Source: Nocardia niigatensis NBRC 100131 (GTDB lineage Bacteria; Actinomycetota; Actinomycetes; Mycobacteriales; Mycobacteriaceae). From it: a stretch of DNA of 64,000 nucleotides. The position numbers and the translations under genes were made by a program. The stretch spans positions 62,001 through 126,000 of the forward strand of contig NZ_BAGC01000041.1 of NCBI RefSeq assembly GCF_000308655.1, given 5' to 3'. Under the pieces are notes generated by a model that was not told the origin of the DNA, ran no database searches, and saw nothing but the letters and a program-made list of their open reading frames with translations. This document shows positions 8,043 through 15,745 of this stretch, one piece after another (the stretch's first letter is position 1; every line of letters starts with the position of its first letter).

Positions 8043-8754
8043 GGCTGCCGCCCGGCGACCCGAACCAGAGCCGGGCCGCTTGCACGACGTAGTCGAGACC
8101 GGTGACGACCGTCAGTACGACCGCCACGTACATCAAGTCCATTCCGGCCGAGGCGAATCCGCCGGAGAGCGGTAGCAGCAGCACGGCGATGGCGACGGAC
8201 TGGACCAGCGTCTTGAGCTTGCCGCCCCGGCCCGCGGGAATCACCCCGCGCCGGACCACGGCCAGCCGCAGCAGGGTCACGCCCAGTTCGCGGCCCACGA
8301 TGACGATGGTGATCCACCAGGGCAGATCGTGCAGCATCGACAGTCCGATGAGCGCGGCCCCGATGAGCGCCTTGTCCGCGATCGGGTCGGCCAGCTTGCC
8401 GAAGTCGGTGACCAGGCCGTACTTGCGTGCCAGTTGCCCGTCGATGCGATCGGTGATGGCGGCGAGGCCGAACAGCCCGGCCGCGATCCAGCGCCACTCG
8501 GTCTCGTGCCCGCCGTGCGCGAACAGGGCAATCAGGAACAGCGGCACGATCAGGATGCGCAGCACCGTCAGCACATTGGCGATGTTCAGCAGCGGCACCG
8601 CCCGTGGTTCGGCCGGCGGCTCCGGCCGCGACACGGCCGCGAATCCCGGACTCGCCGCTGGACCGGCATCGGTCCAGCGCCCCTCCAACTCGTCACGCTG
8701 CACGGTCACCACTGCCCCCACCGGCCGAGACGCCGGCCATGGTTTCCGGGCCAT
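8032..8754 (-). CDS. pgsA: CDP-diacylglycerol-glycerol-3-phosphate phosphatidyltransferase-type enzyme
   Basis: An integral membrane phospholipid synthase. The CDP-alcohol phosphotransferase signature D-x2-D-G-x2-A-R-x8-G-x3-D-x3-D is intact in DRIDGQLARKYG followed by DFGKLADPIADK (about residues 102-125). Several hydrophobic segments follow. It is equivalent in position to M. tuberculosis pgsA3 (Rv2746c), next to clgR and argA. The 240-residue length includes about 50 unconserved N-terminal residues, so the true start may be one of the internal GTG codons closer to the first membrane segment. Confidence 0.9.
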   Translation of the reverse strand: MARKPWPASRPVGAVVTVQRDELEGRWTDAGPAASPGFAAVSRPEPPAEPRAVPLLNIANVLTVLRILIVPLFLIALFAHGGHETEWRWIAAGLFGLAAITDRIDGQLARKYGLVTDFGKLADPIADKALIGAALIGLSMLHDLPWWITIVIVGRELGVTLLRLAVVRRGVIPAGRGGKLKTLVQSVAIAVLLLPLSGGFASAGMDLMYVAVVLTVVTGLDYVVQAARLWFGSPGGSHAA

Positions 8755-8829
8755 GCCGGGATGCGGGGGAGCGGGATGAGTGACACACCGACAAGCCTAT
8801 CGGTACGCGAGCCGACTACTGTGCACCCC

Positions 8830-9372
8830 ATGACAACACGGGCACCTGGCAGTGGTTCGATCGGCGGGAAGGCGGCGGTCGCGCCGATCGTCCGCCGAGC
8901 GCGAACCTCTGACGTGCCCGAGATCAAGGGCCTCATCGACATCTACGCCGGCCGGATCCTGCTCGAGAAGAACCTGGTGACGCTGTACGAGGCAGTCCAG
9001 GAATTCTGGGTCGTCGAACGCGACGGGCAGATCCTCGGCTGCGGCGCGCTGCATGTGCTGTGGGCGGACCTGGGTGAGGTGCGCACGGTCGCGGTGCACC
9101 CGGACATCAAGGGCACGGGCGCGGGGCGGCTGATCGTGGAGCAGCTCATCGCGGTGGCGCGGGAGCTGGAGCTCGAGCGGCTGTTCGTGCTGACCTTCGA
9201 GGTGGATTTCTTCGCCCGGCACGGGTTCGCGGAGATCGAGGGCACGCCGGTGACCGCGGAGGTGTACGCCGAGATGTGCCGGTCCTACGACACCGGTGTC
9301 GCCGAATTCCTGGATCTGTCCTACGTCAAGCCGAACACGCTCGGGAATACCCGAATGCTGTTGACGCTCTGA
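8830..9372 (+). CDS. argA: N-acetylglutamate synthase, GNAT type (ArgA)
   Basis: Catalyses acetyl-CoA plus glutamate to N-acetylglutamate, the first step of arginine synthesis. The 180-residue GNAT protein has the acetyl-CoA-binding motif VHPDIKGTGAGRLIVEQLI near residue 100 and the C-terminal AEFLDLSYVKPNTLGNTRML typical of the actinobacterial short ArgA (Rv2747 type). ATG 8830 is chosen; an in-frame ATG at 8776 would add 18 unconserved residues and run into the region upstream of pgsA. It is divergent from pgsA. In M. tuberculosis ftsK follows on the opposite strand; here it does not. Confidence 0.9.
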   Translation: MTTRAPGSGSIGGKAAVAPIVRRARTSDVPEIKGLIDIYAGRILLEKNLVTLYEAVQEFWVVERDGQILGCGALHVLWADLGEVRTVAVHPDIKGTGAGRLIVEQLIAVARELELERLFVLTFEVDFFARHGFAEIEGTPVTAEVYAEMCRSYDTGVAEFLDLSYVKPNTLGNTRMLLTL

Positions 9373-9418
9373 ACTTTTCCGCATCACCCGTACCGACTTC
9401 GATCAGGAGCGACAGCCC

Positions 9419-9703
9419 ATGGCCGTCTTCGCCGTCCACTACGTCTACTCCGAGACCACCGTCCCGGGCCGCGACATCCACCGTCCTGCCCATCGGGCTT
9501 GGCTCGACAACCTCGTCGACGCGGGCACCGTCCTCACCAGCGGCCCGTACCCGGACGGGTCCGGCGCGCTGATCCTGGTTCAGGCCGAGGACCTGGAGGC
9601 GGTGACGACGCTGTTCGAGAACGACCCGTTCAACCGTGAGGGCCTGCTGACCGACAAGCGCATCGTCGAGTGGGTGCCGACCATGGGCGCGTTCGTGTCC
9701 TGA
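9419..9703 (+). CDS. YciI family protein
   Basis: A 94-residue YCII-domain protein. The fold is ferredoxin-like with the conserved pattern HRPAHRAWLDNLVDAGTVLT near residue 22, GPYPDGSGALILVQAEDLEA near 43, and a terminal NDPFNREGLLTDKRIVEW. The His and Asp residues at the putative active site are present. Cellular role is unknown for the family. Its stop is directly adjacent to the stop of the convergent oxidoreductase gene. Confidence 0.85.
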   Translation: MAVFAVHYVYSETTVPGRDIHRPAHRAWLDNLVDAGTVLTSGPYPDGSGALILVQAEDLEAVTTLFENDPFNREGLLTDKRIVEWVPTMGAFVS

Positions 9704-10822
9704 TCAGAATTCGACGGTTTCGCGACGGCCGGAGTCGGCGCTGCGGCGGATGGCGTCCAGCACGCGATGCAGGTGCAGGCCCATCCCGAAGTCCGGGACC
9801 AGGTGCAGATTGCGGCGGACATCGCTCGCCAGACGGTCGTAAAGCCTTGCCACATTGCGGGATTCGATCGGCAGTGCGGCGAAGGGGGCGGCCTCCTCGG
9901 GGGTCAGGTCCTGCCAGCTGCCGCTCGGGCCGTTGGACCCCAGCAGGCGCAGATCGCTCATCTGGATGCCGCCCGCACCCGACGGGCCGTCACTGACGAT
10001 GGCCAGATCGCCGTCGGTGCCGGAGATTTCGATGCGGGTGCGGCCGTCGGTGACCTTGGCGTCGTGGATGTGGGCCGAAACCGGCACGCCCTTGTCGGTG
10101 CGTCCGGTGAGCAGCAGGTGGTCGGGGCTGGAGCCCGTCACCCGCTCGCCGGTTTCGTCGATGATGGTGAGCGGGTGGCGAATCACGAGCTCGGCCGAGA
10201 CCTCGGCGAGCGAACCGACGATCGATTCGACGGTTGCCAGGGTGTGGCCGCCCGCGACCTCCAGCATGCCCGCGCCGTTCTCACGGTCCAGGGTGTAGGC
10301 CGCCCACTGCGGGATGCGGCCACCCGCGCCCTTGCCGCGGGCCGCGTAGACCGTCGCCGAAATCACCTTGCCCACATAGCGACTGTTGACGATCAGTTCC
10401 CGAGCTCGCCGGACTGCGGGGGCGAGCTCGGCTTGCAGTCCGACGACGTGGAGGCCGGGTGCGCCGGCGGCCGCGGCCACGATGGCCTCGGCTTCGGCGG
10501 TGGTCCGGGTGAGCGGCCATTCGGAGTAGACGTGCTTGCCCGCGGCGAGGGCGGCGCGGATCAGTTCGGCGTGCGCGGGGACCTTCACGGTGATGACGAC
10601 CAGGTCGACGTCGGGATGCTCGGCGAGCTCGCGCGCGTCGGTGAAGGCATGGGCCGCACCGAACACGCGGGCCGCGCGTTCGGCACTCTGGCGACGGCTG
10701 GTGCCGACCGCGGTCAATTCGAAGTCCGGTAGCGCGCGCAGGGCCGGGATGTGGGCCCGCGCGGCCCAGCCGCGGTCCGGGTTCGCGCCGATGATTCCCA
10801 CTCGAATGCTGTCCGACATCAC
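9704..10822 (-). CDS. Gfo/Idh/MocA family oxidoreductase (Gal80-like)
   Basis: A 372-residue NAD(P)-dependent oxidoreductase. The Rossmann motif VGIIGANPDRGWAARAHIPA at the N-terminus has the GW-x-x-x-AH-x-PAL pattern of Gal80-like members. ALAAGKHVYSEWPLT near residue 90 corresponds to the conserved E-K-P-L motif with Trp in place of Lys. The C-terminal alpha/beta domain ends near FGMGLHLHRVLDAIRRSA. Substrate is unknown, probably a sugar or polyol derivative; replacement of the catalytic Lys raises the chance of a non-standard or regulatory activity. It is divergent from a TetR gene across an 86-base repeat-rich gap. Confidence 0.82.
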   Translation of the reverse strand: MMSDSIRVGIIGANPDRGWAARAHIPALRALPDFELTAVGTSRRQSAERAARVFGAAHAFTDARELAEHPDVDLVVITVKVPAHAELIRAALAAGKHVYSEWPLTRTTAEAEAIVAAAAGAPGLHVVGLQAELAPAVRRARELIVNSRYVGKVISATVYAARGKGAGGRIPQWAAYTLDRENGAGMLEVAGGHTLATVESIVGSLAEVSAELVIRHPLTIIDETGERVTGSSPDHLLLTGRTDKGVPVSAHIHDAKVTDGRTRIEISGTDGDLAIVSDGPSGAGGIQMSDLRLLGSNGPSGSWQDLTPEEAAPFAALPIESRNVARLYDRLASDVRRNLHLVPDFGMGLHLHRVLDAIRRSADSGRRETVEF

Positions 10823-10836
10823 TCACTCCTCCATCA

Positions 10837-10907
10837 ACCGGACTCGATGCGTCCGTTTCGGACGGTAGTCAACCGGACTCGGTAAGTCCACTTTGCTAGA
10901 GTCCGGT
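10837..10907. promoter_or_regulatory. Cluster of repeated ACCGGACTC boxes between divergent genes, likely TetR operator
   Basis: ACCGGACTC occurs at 10837-10845 and 10872-10880 and inverted at 10899-10907. A perfect palindrome CGTCCG-TTT-CGGACG sits between them at 10850-10864. All fall in the short region between the oxidoreductase and the TetR gene, the usual place for autoregulation by a divergent TetR. Confidence 0.6.
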
Positions 10908-10908
10908 C

Positions 10909-11502
10909 ATGACCGCCGTCGATCGCCTGCTCACCCGGGATGCCGCGCCGACCCCGCGCGCCGACGCGCGCCGCAATCTCGAACGACTGGTCACGGCCGC
11001 CCGGGCGGCGGTGGCGGAGGTCGGAGTGGCGGTCACCGCGCAGGAGATCGCACAGCGAGCCGGGGTGGGCAAGGGGACCTTCTACCGGCGGGTGCCCTCG
11101 CTCGACGCGCTGCTGACGGCGGTGCTGGAGGAGGTTCTCGACGAGGGCATCGCCGCCGCCGACCGGGCCCTCGCCGACCCGGATCCGTGGCGGGGTTTCA
11201 CCGAATTCGCCTCCGCCTATGTGGGTTTGCGGGCGGAGAGCTGCGGCGTCAACGACGCCCTGGGCGGCGCGGGCAGCGGCGAGGTGGATCGCTGTATCGG
11301 CGATCTGCGCGAGCGACTGCGCGCCCTGGTCGGCAGGGCACAGCAGGATGGCTCGATGCGCGCCGATATCGGCTGGGAAGACGTGGCTTTCGCACTGGCC
11401 GGGGTGGGCACCGCCGATCACACCGTCGGCGTGCGGGCCGCTCCGGACCAATGGCAGCGCACGCTGCGCATTGTGCTGGACGGATTGTCCGCACCCCGCT
11501 GA
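10909..11502 (+). CDS. TetR family transcriptional regulator
   Basis: A 197-residue repressor with an N-terminal TetR HTH: VGVAVTAQEIAQRAGVGKGTFYRRVPS around residues 39-65, with the conserved GVGKGTFYR recognition helix. The C-terminal ligand domain is of the SBP-type TetR_C seen in regulators of small oxidoreductases (ERLRALVGRAQQDGSMR). It is transcribed away from the Gal80-like oxidoreductase and most likely controls it and itself through the intervening repeats. Confidence 0.88.
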   Translation: MTAVDRLLTRDAAPTPRADARRNLERLVTAARAAVAEVGVAVTAQEIAQRAGVGKGTFYRRVPSLDALLTAVLEEVLDEGIAAADRALADPDPWRGFTEFASAYVGLRAESCGVNDALGGAGSGEVDRCIGDLRERLRALVGRAQQDGSMRADIGWEDVAFALAGVGTADHTVGVRAAPDQWQRTLRIVLDGLSAPR

Positions 11503-11552
11503 TCGCCGGACCGGCAGTGGCGCATCGCGACCGGCGGGCTACCGTTGATCTC

Positions 11553-11981
11553 GTGCGATCGGACGAGTCCACAGCACTGGCCAGGTTTCGTGCCGCCCGG
11601 GTGGCGCGGCTGGCCACCTCGGATGGCAGCGGGCTACCGCACCTGGTGCCCGTCACCTTCGCGGTCTCCCCCGCGGATTCGCCGCTGCTGGTGGCGATCG
11701 CGATCGATCACAAACCCAAGAGCACGACCGATCTGCGGCGGTTGCGGAACATCGCGGCGAATCCCCGCGTCTCGCTGCTGGCCGATCACTACGACGAGGA
11801 CTGGACCCAGCTGTGGTGGACGCGTTTCGACGGCAGCGCCGACATCCTCGAGGGCACGGTGGACCGCGAGCTGCCGCTCGGCTGGCTCGTCGCCAAATAT
11901 CCTCAGTACCAAGCGGATCCGCCGACCGGACCGATCATCCGGATCGCGGTCGACTCGGTGCGCGGCTGGTCGTACGCCTGA
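11553..11981 (+). CDS. PPOX-class F420-dependent oxidoreductase
   Basis: A 142-residue split-barrel flavin/F420-binding protein. From GTG 11553 it reads VRSDESTALARFRAARVARL, then PHLVPVTFAV near residue 29, AIDHKPKSTTDLRRLRNIAA near 51 and a final GPIIRIAVDSVRGWSYA. This is the TIGR03668-type PPOX/Rv0121 subfamily (recalled). Such enzymes reduce small molecules using the deazaflavin F420 common in actinomycetes. The frame is open far upstream across the TetR gene, but similarity only begins here. It lies 51 bases after the TetR gene. Confidence 0.85.
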   Translation: MRSDESTALARFRAARVARLATSDGSGLPHLVPVTFAVSPADSPLLVAIAIDHKPKSTTDLRRLRNIAANPRVSLLADHYDEDWTQLWWTRFDGSADILEGTVDRELPLGWLVAKYPQYQADPPTGPIIRIAVDSVRGWSYA

Positions 11982-12016
11982 GGACGTAGCAGCTCGCCAG
12001 TATCTGGCGCGGCGGC

Positions 12017-12370
12017 ATGGACTCACCGCCGCGGGAGGCCGGACTGACCCTCATGCGGCTCGGCCCGCCGGCCGAGGACGACGCGAACGCGTTGCTCGAC
12101 CGCACCGCGCCGGACCTGCCCGTCCAGCTGCGCCGCCGGGTGCTCGCCGAGGCGCACGGCAACCCGCTGGCTCTGACCGAACTACCCACGGCCGCAGCGG
12201 ATCTCGCCGATTCCGTGCCGACCCTGCCCCTGACCGAACGCCTCGAACGGGCTTTCTCGGCGCGCGGCGCCGCACTACCCGAGCGCACCCGGTCGGCCCT
12301 GCTCGTCGCGGCGCTCGACGACGGCGATTCGGTCGGCGAAACTCTGGCTGCCACCGGGATTCTCGTGGGA
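12017..12370 (+). pseudogene. Fragment of a large LuxR-family ATPase regulator
   Basis: The translated segment contains MRLGPPAEDDANALLDRTAP, RRRVLAEAHGNPLALTELP and ERTRSALLVAALDDGDS. These are the hallmark internal sequences of LAL/AAA LuxR regulators, which are normally about 900 residues. The Walker motifs (upstream) and the C-terminal HTH are both missing, so only about 110 codons of the middle survive. The reading frame continues to 12589 but loses similarity near 12370, where a different gene remnant begins on the opposite strand. Confidence 0.6.
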
Positions 12371-12404
12371 TCCGCGGTCGGGACCGAGATCCTCGCGCCC
12401 GCCA

Positions 12405-12531
12405 TGGCGGCCAAGATGTCGTCGGTCGATGCGAGCCAGTCCAATGTGGTTGCGCGATGCCGCCGTTCGAGGTCATCGAAGGGCGTGATTCCCGCGACGA
12501 CATCCGCGACCACGGCGGTGGCCGGCTGCAT
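12405..12531 (-). pseudogene. 5' remnant of a NUDIX hydrolase gene
   Basis: On the minus strand from ATG 12531 the translation is MQPATAVVADVVAGITPFDD then LERRHRATTLDWLASTDDI. That is the typical opening of an actinobacterial NUDIX hydrolase, before the catalytic NUDIX box. Similarity stops after about 40 residues and the frame then runs into the LuxR fragment, so the catalytic domain is gone. Confidence 0.5.
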
Positions 12532-12678
12532 GATCGCGAACCTACTCCGCGGGTACGACGCTGTACGCCAAACTGGTTTTGGTGGTTAACGATCCGAGTT
12601 GGCGGGACGACATTCGGTCAGCGGGTCCGTTCGGGATCGCGGTCGGGGTGATTCGGTTCCATGCACAGGGGGAGACCT

Positions 12679-13260
12679 ATGCACAGCACAATCATCAGCC
12701 GTCGGTCGAGCACGTTCGTGGCGGTGGGGCGGCGAGCCGGGGTGACAATTCTCGGCGTTCTGGCCTGCGGGGCGGCGATTGCCGGTTGTAGCAGCAGCTC
12801 TCAGGTCACGCCGACCAGCCGGCCGTCGGCGACCGCGACGGCCACTGCTACCGCGACCGTTTCGGGTTCCGCGCCCGAGACGACTGCGGAGCCGACCGTG
12901 ACGGTGACGAACGAATTCCCGACCTCACCGGTACCGACCACGTCGAAGCAGCCCGAGCCGAGCGGTGGGCCACAGTCCGGAAAGACCTTCCCCGGCGAGG
13001 GTCTCACGGCGGAGCAGGCCAGGGACCTGCAGCAAGCCGTGGAGGGCGGTCATCAGCCCTGGCGGCTCGATCGGATCCAGGTCGCAAAGAGCTTTGTGCA
13101 GCAGCGATTCGGCTGGACCACTGTGCAGGCGAGTGCCGACGGGCCGTCGAGCGTTGTGGTCACCAACCAGGACGGCAGCAAGGTCACCCTGCAGGTCAGT
13201 CAGCCGGTGACGCAGGGCGGTCAGGGGATCTGGGTGGTCGGCGGCGGCACTTGGAATTGA
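12679..13260 (+). CDS. Putative lipoprotein with Ser/Thr-rich linker
   Basis: A 193-residue exported protein. The start at ATG 12679 is chosen over 12661 because GGGGGAG lies 6 bases upstream. The signal peptide ends in the lipobox IAGC (cysteine near residue 36), followed by about 70 residues rich in Ser, Thr and Pro that probably span the cell wall. The C-terminal domain of about 90 residues (GLTAEQARDLQQAVEGGHQP to IWVVGGGTWN) is small and globular. No family was recognised. Confidence 0.75.
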   Translation: MHSTIISRRSSTFVAVGRRAGVTILGVLACGAAIAGCSSSSQVTPTSRPSATATATATATVSGSAPETTAEPTVTVTNEFPTSPVPTTSKQPEPSGGPQSGKTFPGEGLTAEQARDLQQAVEGGHQPWRLDRIQVAKSFVQQRFGWTTVQASADGPSSVVVTNQDGSKVTLQVSQPVTQGGQGIWVVGGGTWN

Positions 13261-13402
13261 TTCGATTGCGCTGATTTCTGTTCGCACACAACAGATTTCG
13301 GCCGATTCGGGTGGCGCGGGTCCGACGACCGCCTGTTTCGGGAGCCCGTAAGCGGGAACCCGATGGGGTGAGCAGTGTCCGACCCGGAAAGAGCGTGCTC
13401 CT

Positions 13403-13657
13403 ATGACCAGCAATCGCCACCCCGAAACCGTCCGTCAGCGACCCGCCGGCGCGGCGGTGCCGACCCTGCTGGACGGCGTGTCGTGGCCGGGTTTCGCCCT
13501 GCTGCTGCTCGCCGTCATCGCGCTGGCCATGACGATGGGCGGCAGCTGGGCCGGGTTGTGGGCCGCGGCCGCCGCGATCGGATTGATCACCGGCGTCGGC
13601 CGGATCGCTCTGGAGCATCTGCGGTACCGGGCCCGGAACGAGCCGCCCGAGCATTGA
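13403..13657 (+). CDS. Small membrane protein, two predicted TM segments
   Basis: An 84-residue protein with a polar N-terminus, two closely spaced hydrophobic segments (PGFALLLLAVIALAMTMG and WAGLWAAAAAIGLITGVG, about residues 29-65) and a basic C-terminal tail. Function unknown. A GC-rich hairpin follows 30 bases downstream. Confidence 0.6.
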   Translation: MTSNRHPETVRQRPAGAAVPTLLDGVSWPGFALLLLAVIALAMTMGGSWAGLWAAAAAIGLITGVGRIALEHLRYRARNEPPEH

Positions 13658-13687
13658 CGCGCCTACCGGAAGCCCCATCGCGCCGAT

Positions 13688-13723
13688 CGAGCCCCGGACC
13701 GGTCTGCGTCGGCTCGGGGCTCG
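13688..13723 (+). terminator. Hairpin downstream of the small membrane protein gene
   Basis: Perfect 9-bp arms CGAGCCCCG and CGGGGCTCG with an 18-base loop, 30 bases after the stop. No T-tract, which is common for actinobacterial terminators. Confidence 0.5.
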
Positions 13724-13923
13724 TCGGGGGTAATCGCCCATGATGATCGCTCAGCATGTTTGACGGATCTGGACAGTACCGGGCCGCGGTGCCGCACATC
13801 CGGCGCTGTGGCCTGAGACACGCACACTGTCCAGTGGCTGTTGCCGCTGCCGCCCGCCGGAAGGCGGATGTCGGCGGTCGAGCAAGATAGGTGGCGATTT
13901 CCCCGAGGTACAAGGAGAAGCAA

Positions 13924-14769
13924 GTGCAACGCATCGGCGTCATCGGCGGCGGCACCATGGGTGCCGGCATTGCCGAGGTGGCCGCCCGCGCAGGCGGGTC
14001 GGTCCTGGTTCTCGAACGCGACACCGCGGCGGCCGACGCCGCCGTCTCGCGCATCGAGAAGTCCCTGGCCCGCGCGGTGAAGTCCGGCCGCCTCGAGCAG
14101 GCCGCGGCCGACGAGGCCCGCGCCCGGATCACCCTCACCACCTCCATCGACGACTTCGCCGACCGCGAGCTGGTCATCGAAGCGGCCCCGGAGATCGAGT
14201 CGCTCAAGACCGAGTTCTTCGCCAAGCTGGACGCCATCGTCTCCCCCGAGACCATCCTGGCCACCAACACCTCCTCCATCCCGGTCATCCGGCTGGCCAA
14301 TGCCACCTCCAACCCGGGCCGCGTCGTGGGTGTGCACTTCTTCAACCCCGTCCCGGTGCTGCCGCTGGTCGAGGTCGTGGTGACGCTCAAGACCGACCGT
14401 GAGGTCGTCGACAAGGTCACCGCGTACGCCCGCGACGTCCTGGGCAAGCGCACGATCGAATCCAAGGATCAGGCCGGATTCATCGTCAACGCCCTGCTGA
14501 TCCCCTACCTGTGCAGCGCGATCCGCATGTTCGAGACCGGCTTCGCCAGCGCCGAGGACATCGACGAGGGCATGGTCAGCGGCTGCGCCCACCCCATGGG
14601 CCCGCTGCGCCTCACCGACACCGTCGGCCTCGACGTCACCCTCGCGGTCGCCGAATCCCTCTACGCCGAATTCGGCGAGCCGCAGTACGCGCCTCCGGTG
14701 CTGCTGCGCCGCATGGTCGACGCGGGCTACCTCGGCCGCAAGACCGGCCGCGGCTTCTACACCTACTGA
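13924..14769 (+). CDS. 3-hydroxybutyryl-CoA dehydrogenase (FadB2-like)
   Basis: NAD-dependent oxidation of 3-hydroxyacyl-CoA, used in butyrate/fatty-acid metabolism. The 281-residue protein has the Rossmann motif GVIGGGTMGAGIAEVAARAG at the N-terminus, then NTSSIPV and GVHFFNPVPVLPLVEVV with the catalytic His around residue 140, and the C-terminal PLRLTDTVGLD-x-GYLGRKTGRGFYTY. GTG 13924 is preferred over the ATG at 13891 because AAGGAG precedes it by 6 bases. The gene is monocistronic and followed by a hairpin. Confidence 0.92.
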   Translation: MQRIGVIGGGTMGAGIAEVAARAGGSVLVLERDTAAADAAVSRIEKSLARAVKSGRLEQAAADEARARITLTTSIDDFADRELVIEAAPEIESLKTEFFAKLDAIVSPETILATNTSSIPVIRLANATSNPGRVVGVHFFNPVPVLPLVEVVVTLKTDREVVDKVTAYARDVLGKRTIESKDQAGFIVNALLIPYLCSAIRMFETGFASAEDIDEGMVSGCAHPMGPLRLTDTVGLDVTLAVAESLYAEFGEPQYAPPVLLRRMVDAGYLGRKTGRGFYTY

Positions 14770-14782
14770 CACCCGCGCCGGT

Positions 14783-14812
14783 CGCTGTCCGTGGCGCTCA
14801 GCACGGACAGCG
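14783..14812 (+). terminator. Hairpin terminator after the hydroxybutyryl-CoA dehydrogenase gene
   Basis: Perfect 11-bp arms (CGCTGTCCGTG and its complement) with an 8-base loop, 13 bases after the stop codon. Confidence 0.65.
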
Positions 14813-14881
14813 GTCTGCCGCGAACCGGCCGGTGCCCGCCCGGCACGACCTGTTGCCCCGCGAGCGCATAGCGTGGTCGCC

Positions 14882-15700
14882 ATGACCGGCAACGAGCTCG
14901 GCGAGTTTCTGCGTGCCTGCCGCGCGGCCTTGCGTCCGGAGGAGATCGGGTTGATCTCGCACGGCCGCCGCCGCGTGGCGGGGCTGCGGCGCGAGGAGGT
15001 CGCTGAGCTCGCGGGAATGAACAGCGATTACTACACCCGCCTCGAACAAGGCCGGGAGCGGCGGCCTTCGGCGCAGATACTCGAGGCGCTGAGTGGCGCG
15101 CTGCGCCTGAACGAGGCTGTGCGCGAACACCTGTATCACCTCGCGGGGGTGGCCCCGCCCGCGCGACGGCCGAGTCCGGACGAGACGGTCAGCCCCACGC
15201 TGCGCCGCATCGTCGACAGCTACCCGGCCGCACCGGCCCTGGTATTGAATCCGGCCATGGACATCCTCGCCGCCAATGCCATTGCCGGCGTCTTCTTCTC
15301 CGGCTTCCCGCACGTCGACAATCTGGCCCGCATGACGTTCCTCGAACCGGCGGCCCGCCGGTTCTGCGCCGACTGGACGTGGACGTGCCAGGCGATGGTG
15401 GCGGGCTTCCGGCAGGCGGGTGCGCTGTTTCCGGACGATCCCCGGCTGCGTGAGGTGGTCGCCGAACTTCTCACGGCCAGTAACGATTTCGCGGAACTGT
15501 GGCATTCCTACACGCTGTGCGTCGCGACGACCGAGCCCCGGGAGTTCTGCCACCCGCAGGCGGGTCGGCTGTTGCTGACCTACGAGTCGTTCGACGTGCG
15601 CGGCGCGCCGGGGCAGCGGCTGATGGTCTATCAGGCCGAGCCCGGCAGCCCGACCGCCGCGCGCCTCGCCGCTCTCGATGATGCGCGTGCCTGGGTGTAG
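14882..15700 (+). CDS. XRE regulator with MmyB-type ligand-binding domain
   Basis: A 272-residue regulator of the MmyB-like family common in actinomycetes. The N-terminal HTH reads ELGEFLRACRAALRPEEIGL then RRRVAGLRREEVAELAGMN and SDYYTRLEQGRERRPS. The C-terminal MLTR domain starts near residue 105 (RIVDSYPAAPALVLNPAMDI) and binds a fatty-acid-like ligand in characterised members (family knowledge). It is intact, unlike the related gene at 18.6-19.5 kb. Its target is not obvious from neighbours. Confidence 0.88.
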   Translation: MTGNELGEFLRACRAALRPEEIGLISHGRRRVAGLRREEVAELAGMNSDYYTRLEQGRERRPSAQILEALSGALRLNEAVREHLYHLAGVAPPARRPSPDETVSPTLRRIVDSYPAAPALVLNPAMDILAANAIAGVFFSGFPHVDNLARMTFLEPAARRFCADWTWTCQAMVAGFRQAGALFPDDPRLREVVAELLTASNDFAELWHSYTLCVATTEPREFCHPQAGRLLLTYESFDVRGAPGQRLMVYQAEPGSPTAARLAALDDARAWV

Positions 15701-15710
15701 CGCACCCAGG
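15690..15710 (+). terminator. Hairpin overlapping the XRE stop codon
   Basis: Perfect 8-bp arms CCTGGGTG and CACCCAGG with a 5-base loop; the TAG stop at 15698-15700 lies in the loop. Confidence 0.45.
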
Positions 15711-15745
15711 CAACCGGCGGGTTCTCGTCCCTACCATGACCGACC

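Noticed and set aside
11935..12531. 198-codon minus-strand gene
   Set aside because: Only its first 40 codons resemble a NUDIX protein; the rest is antisense of the LuxR fragment.
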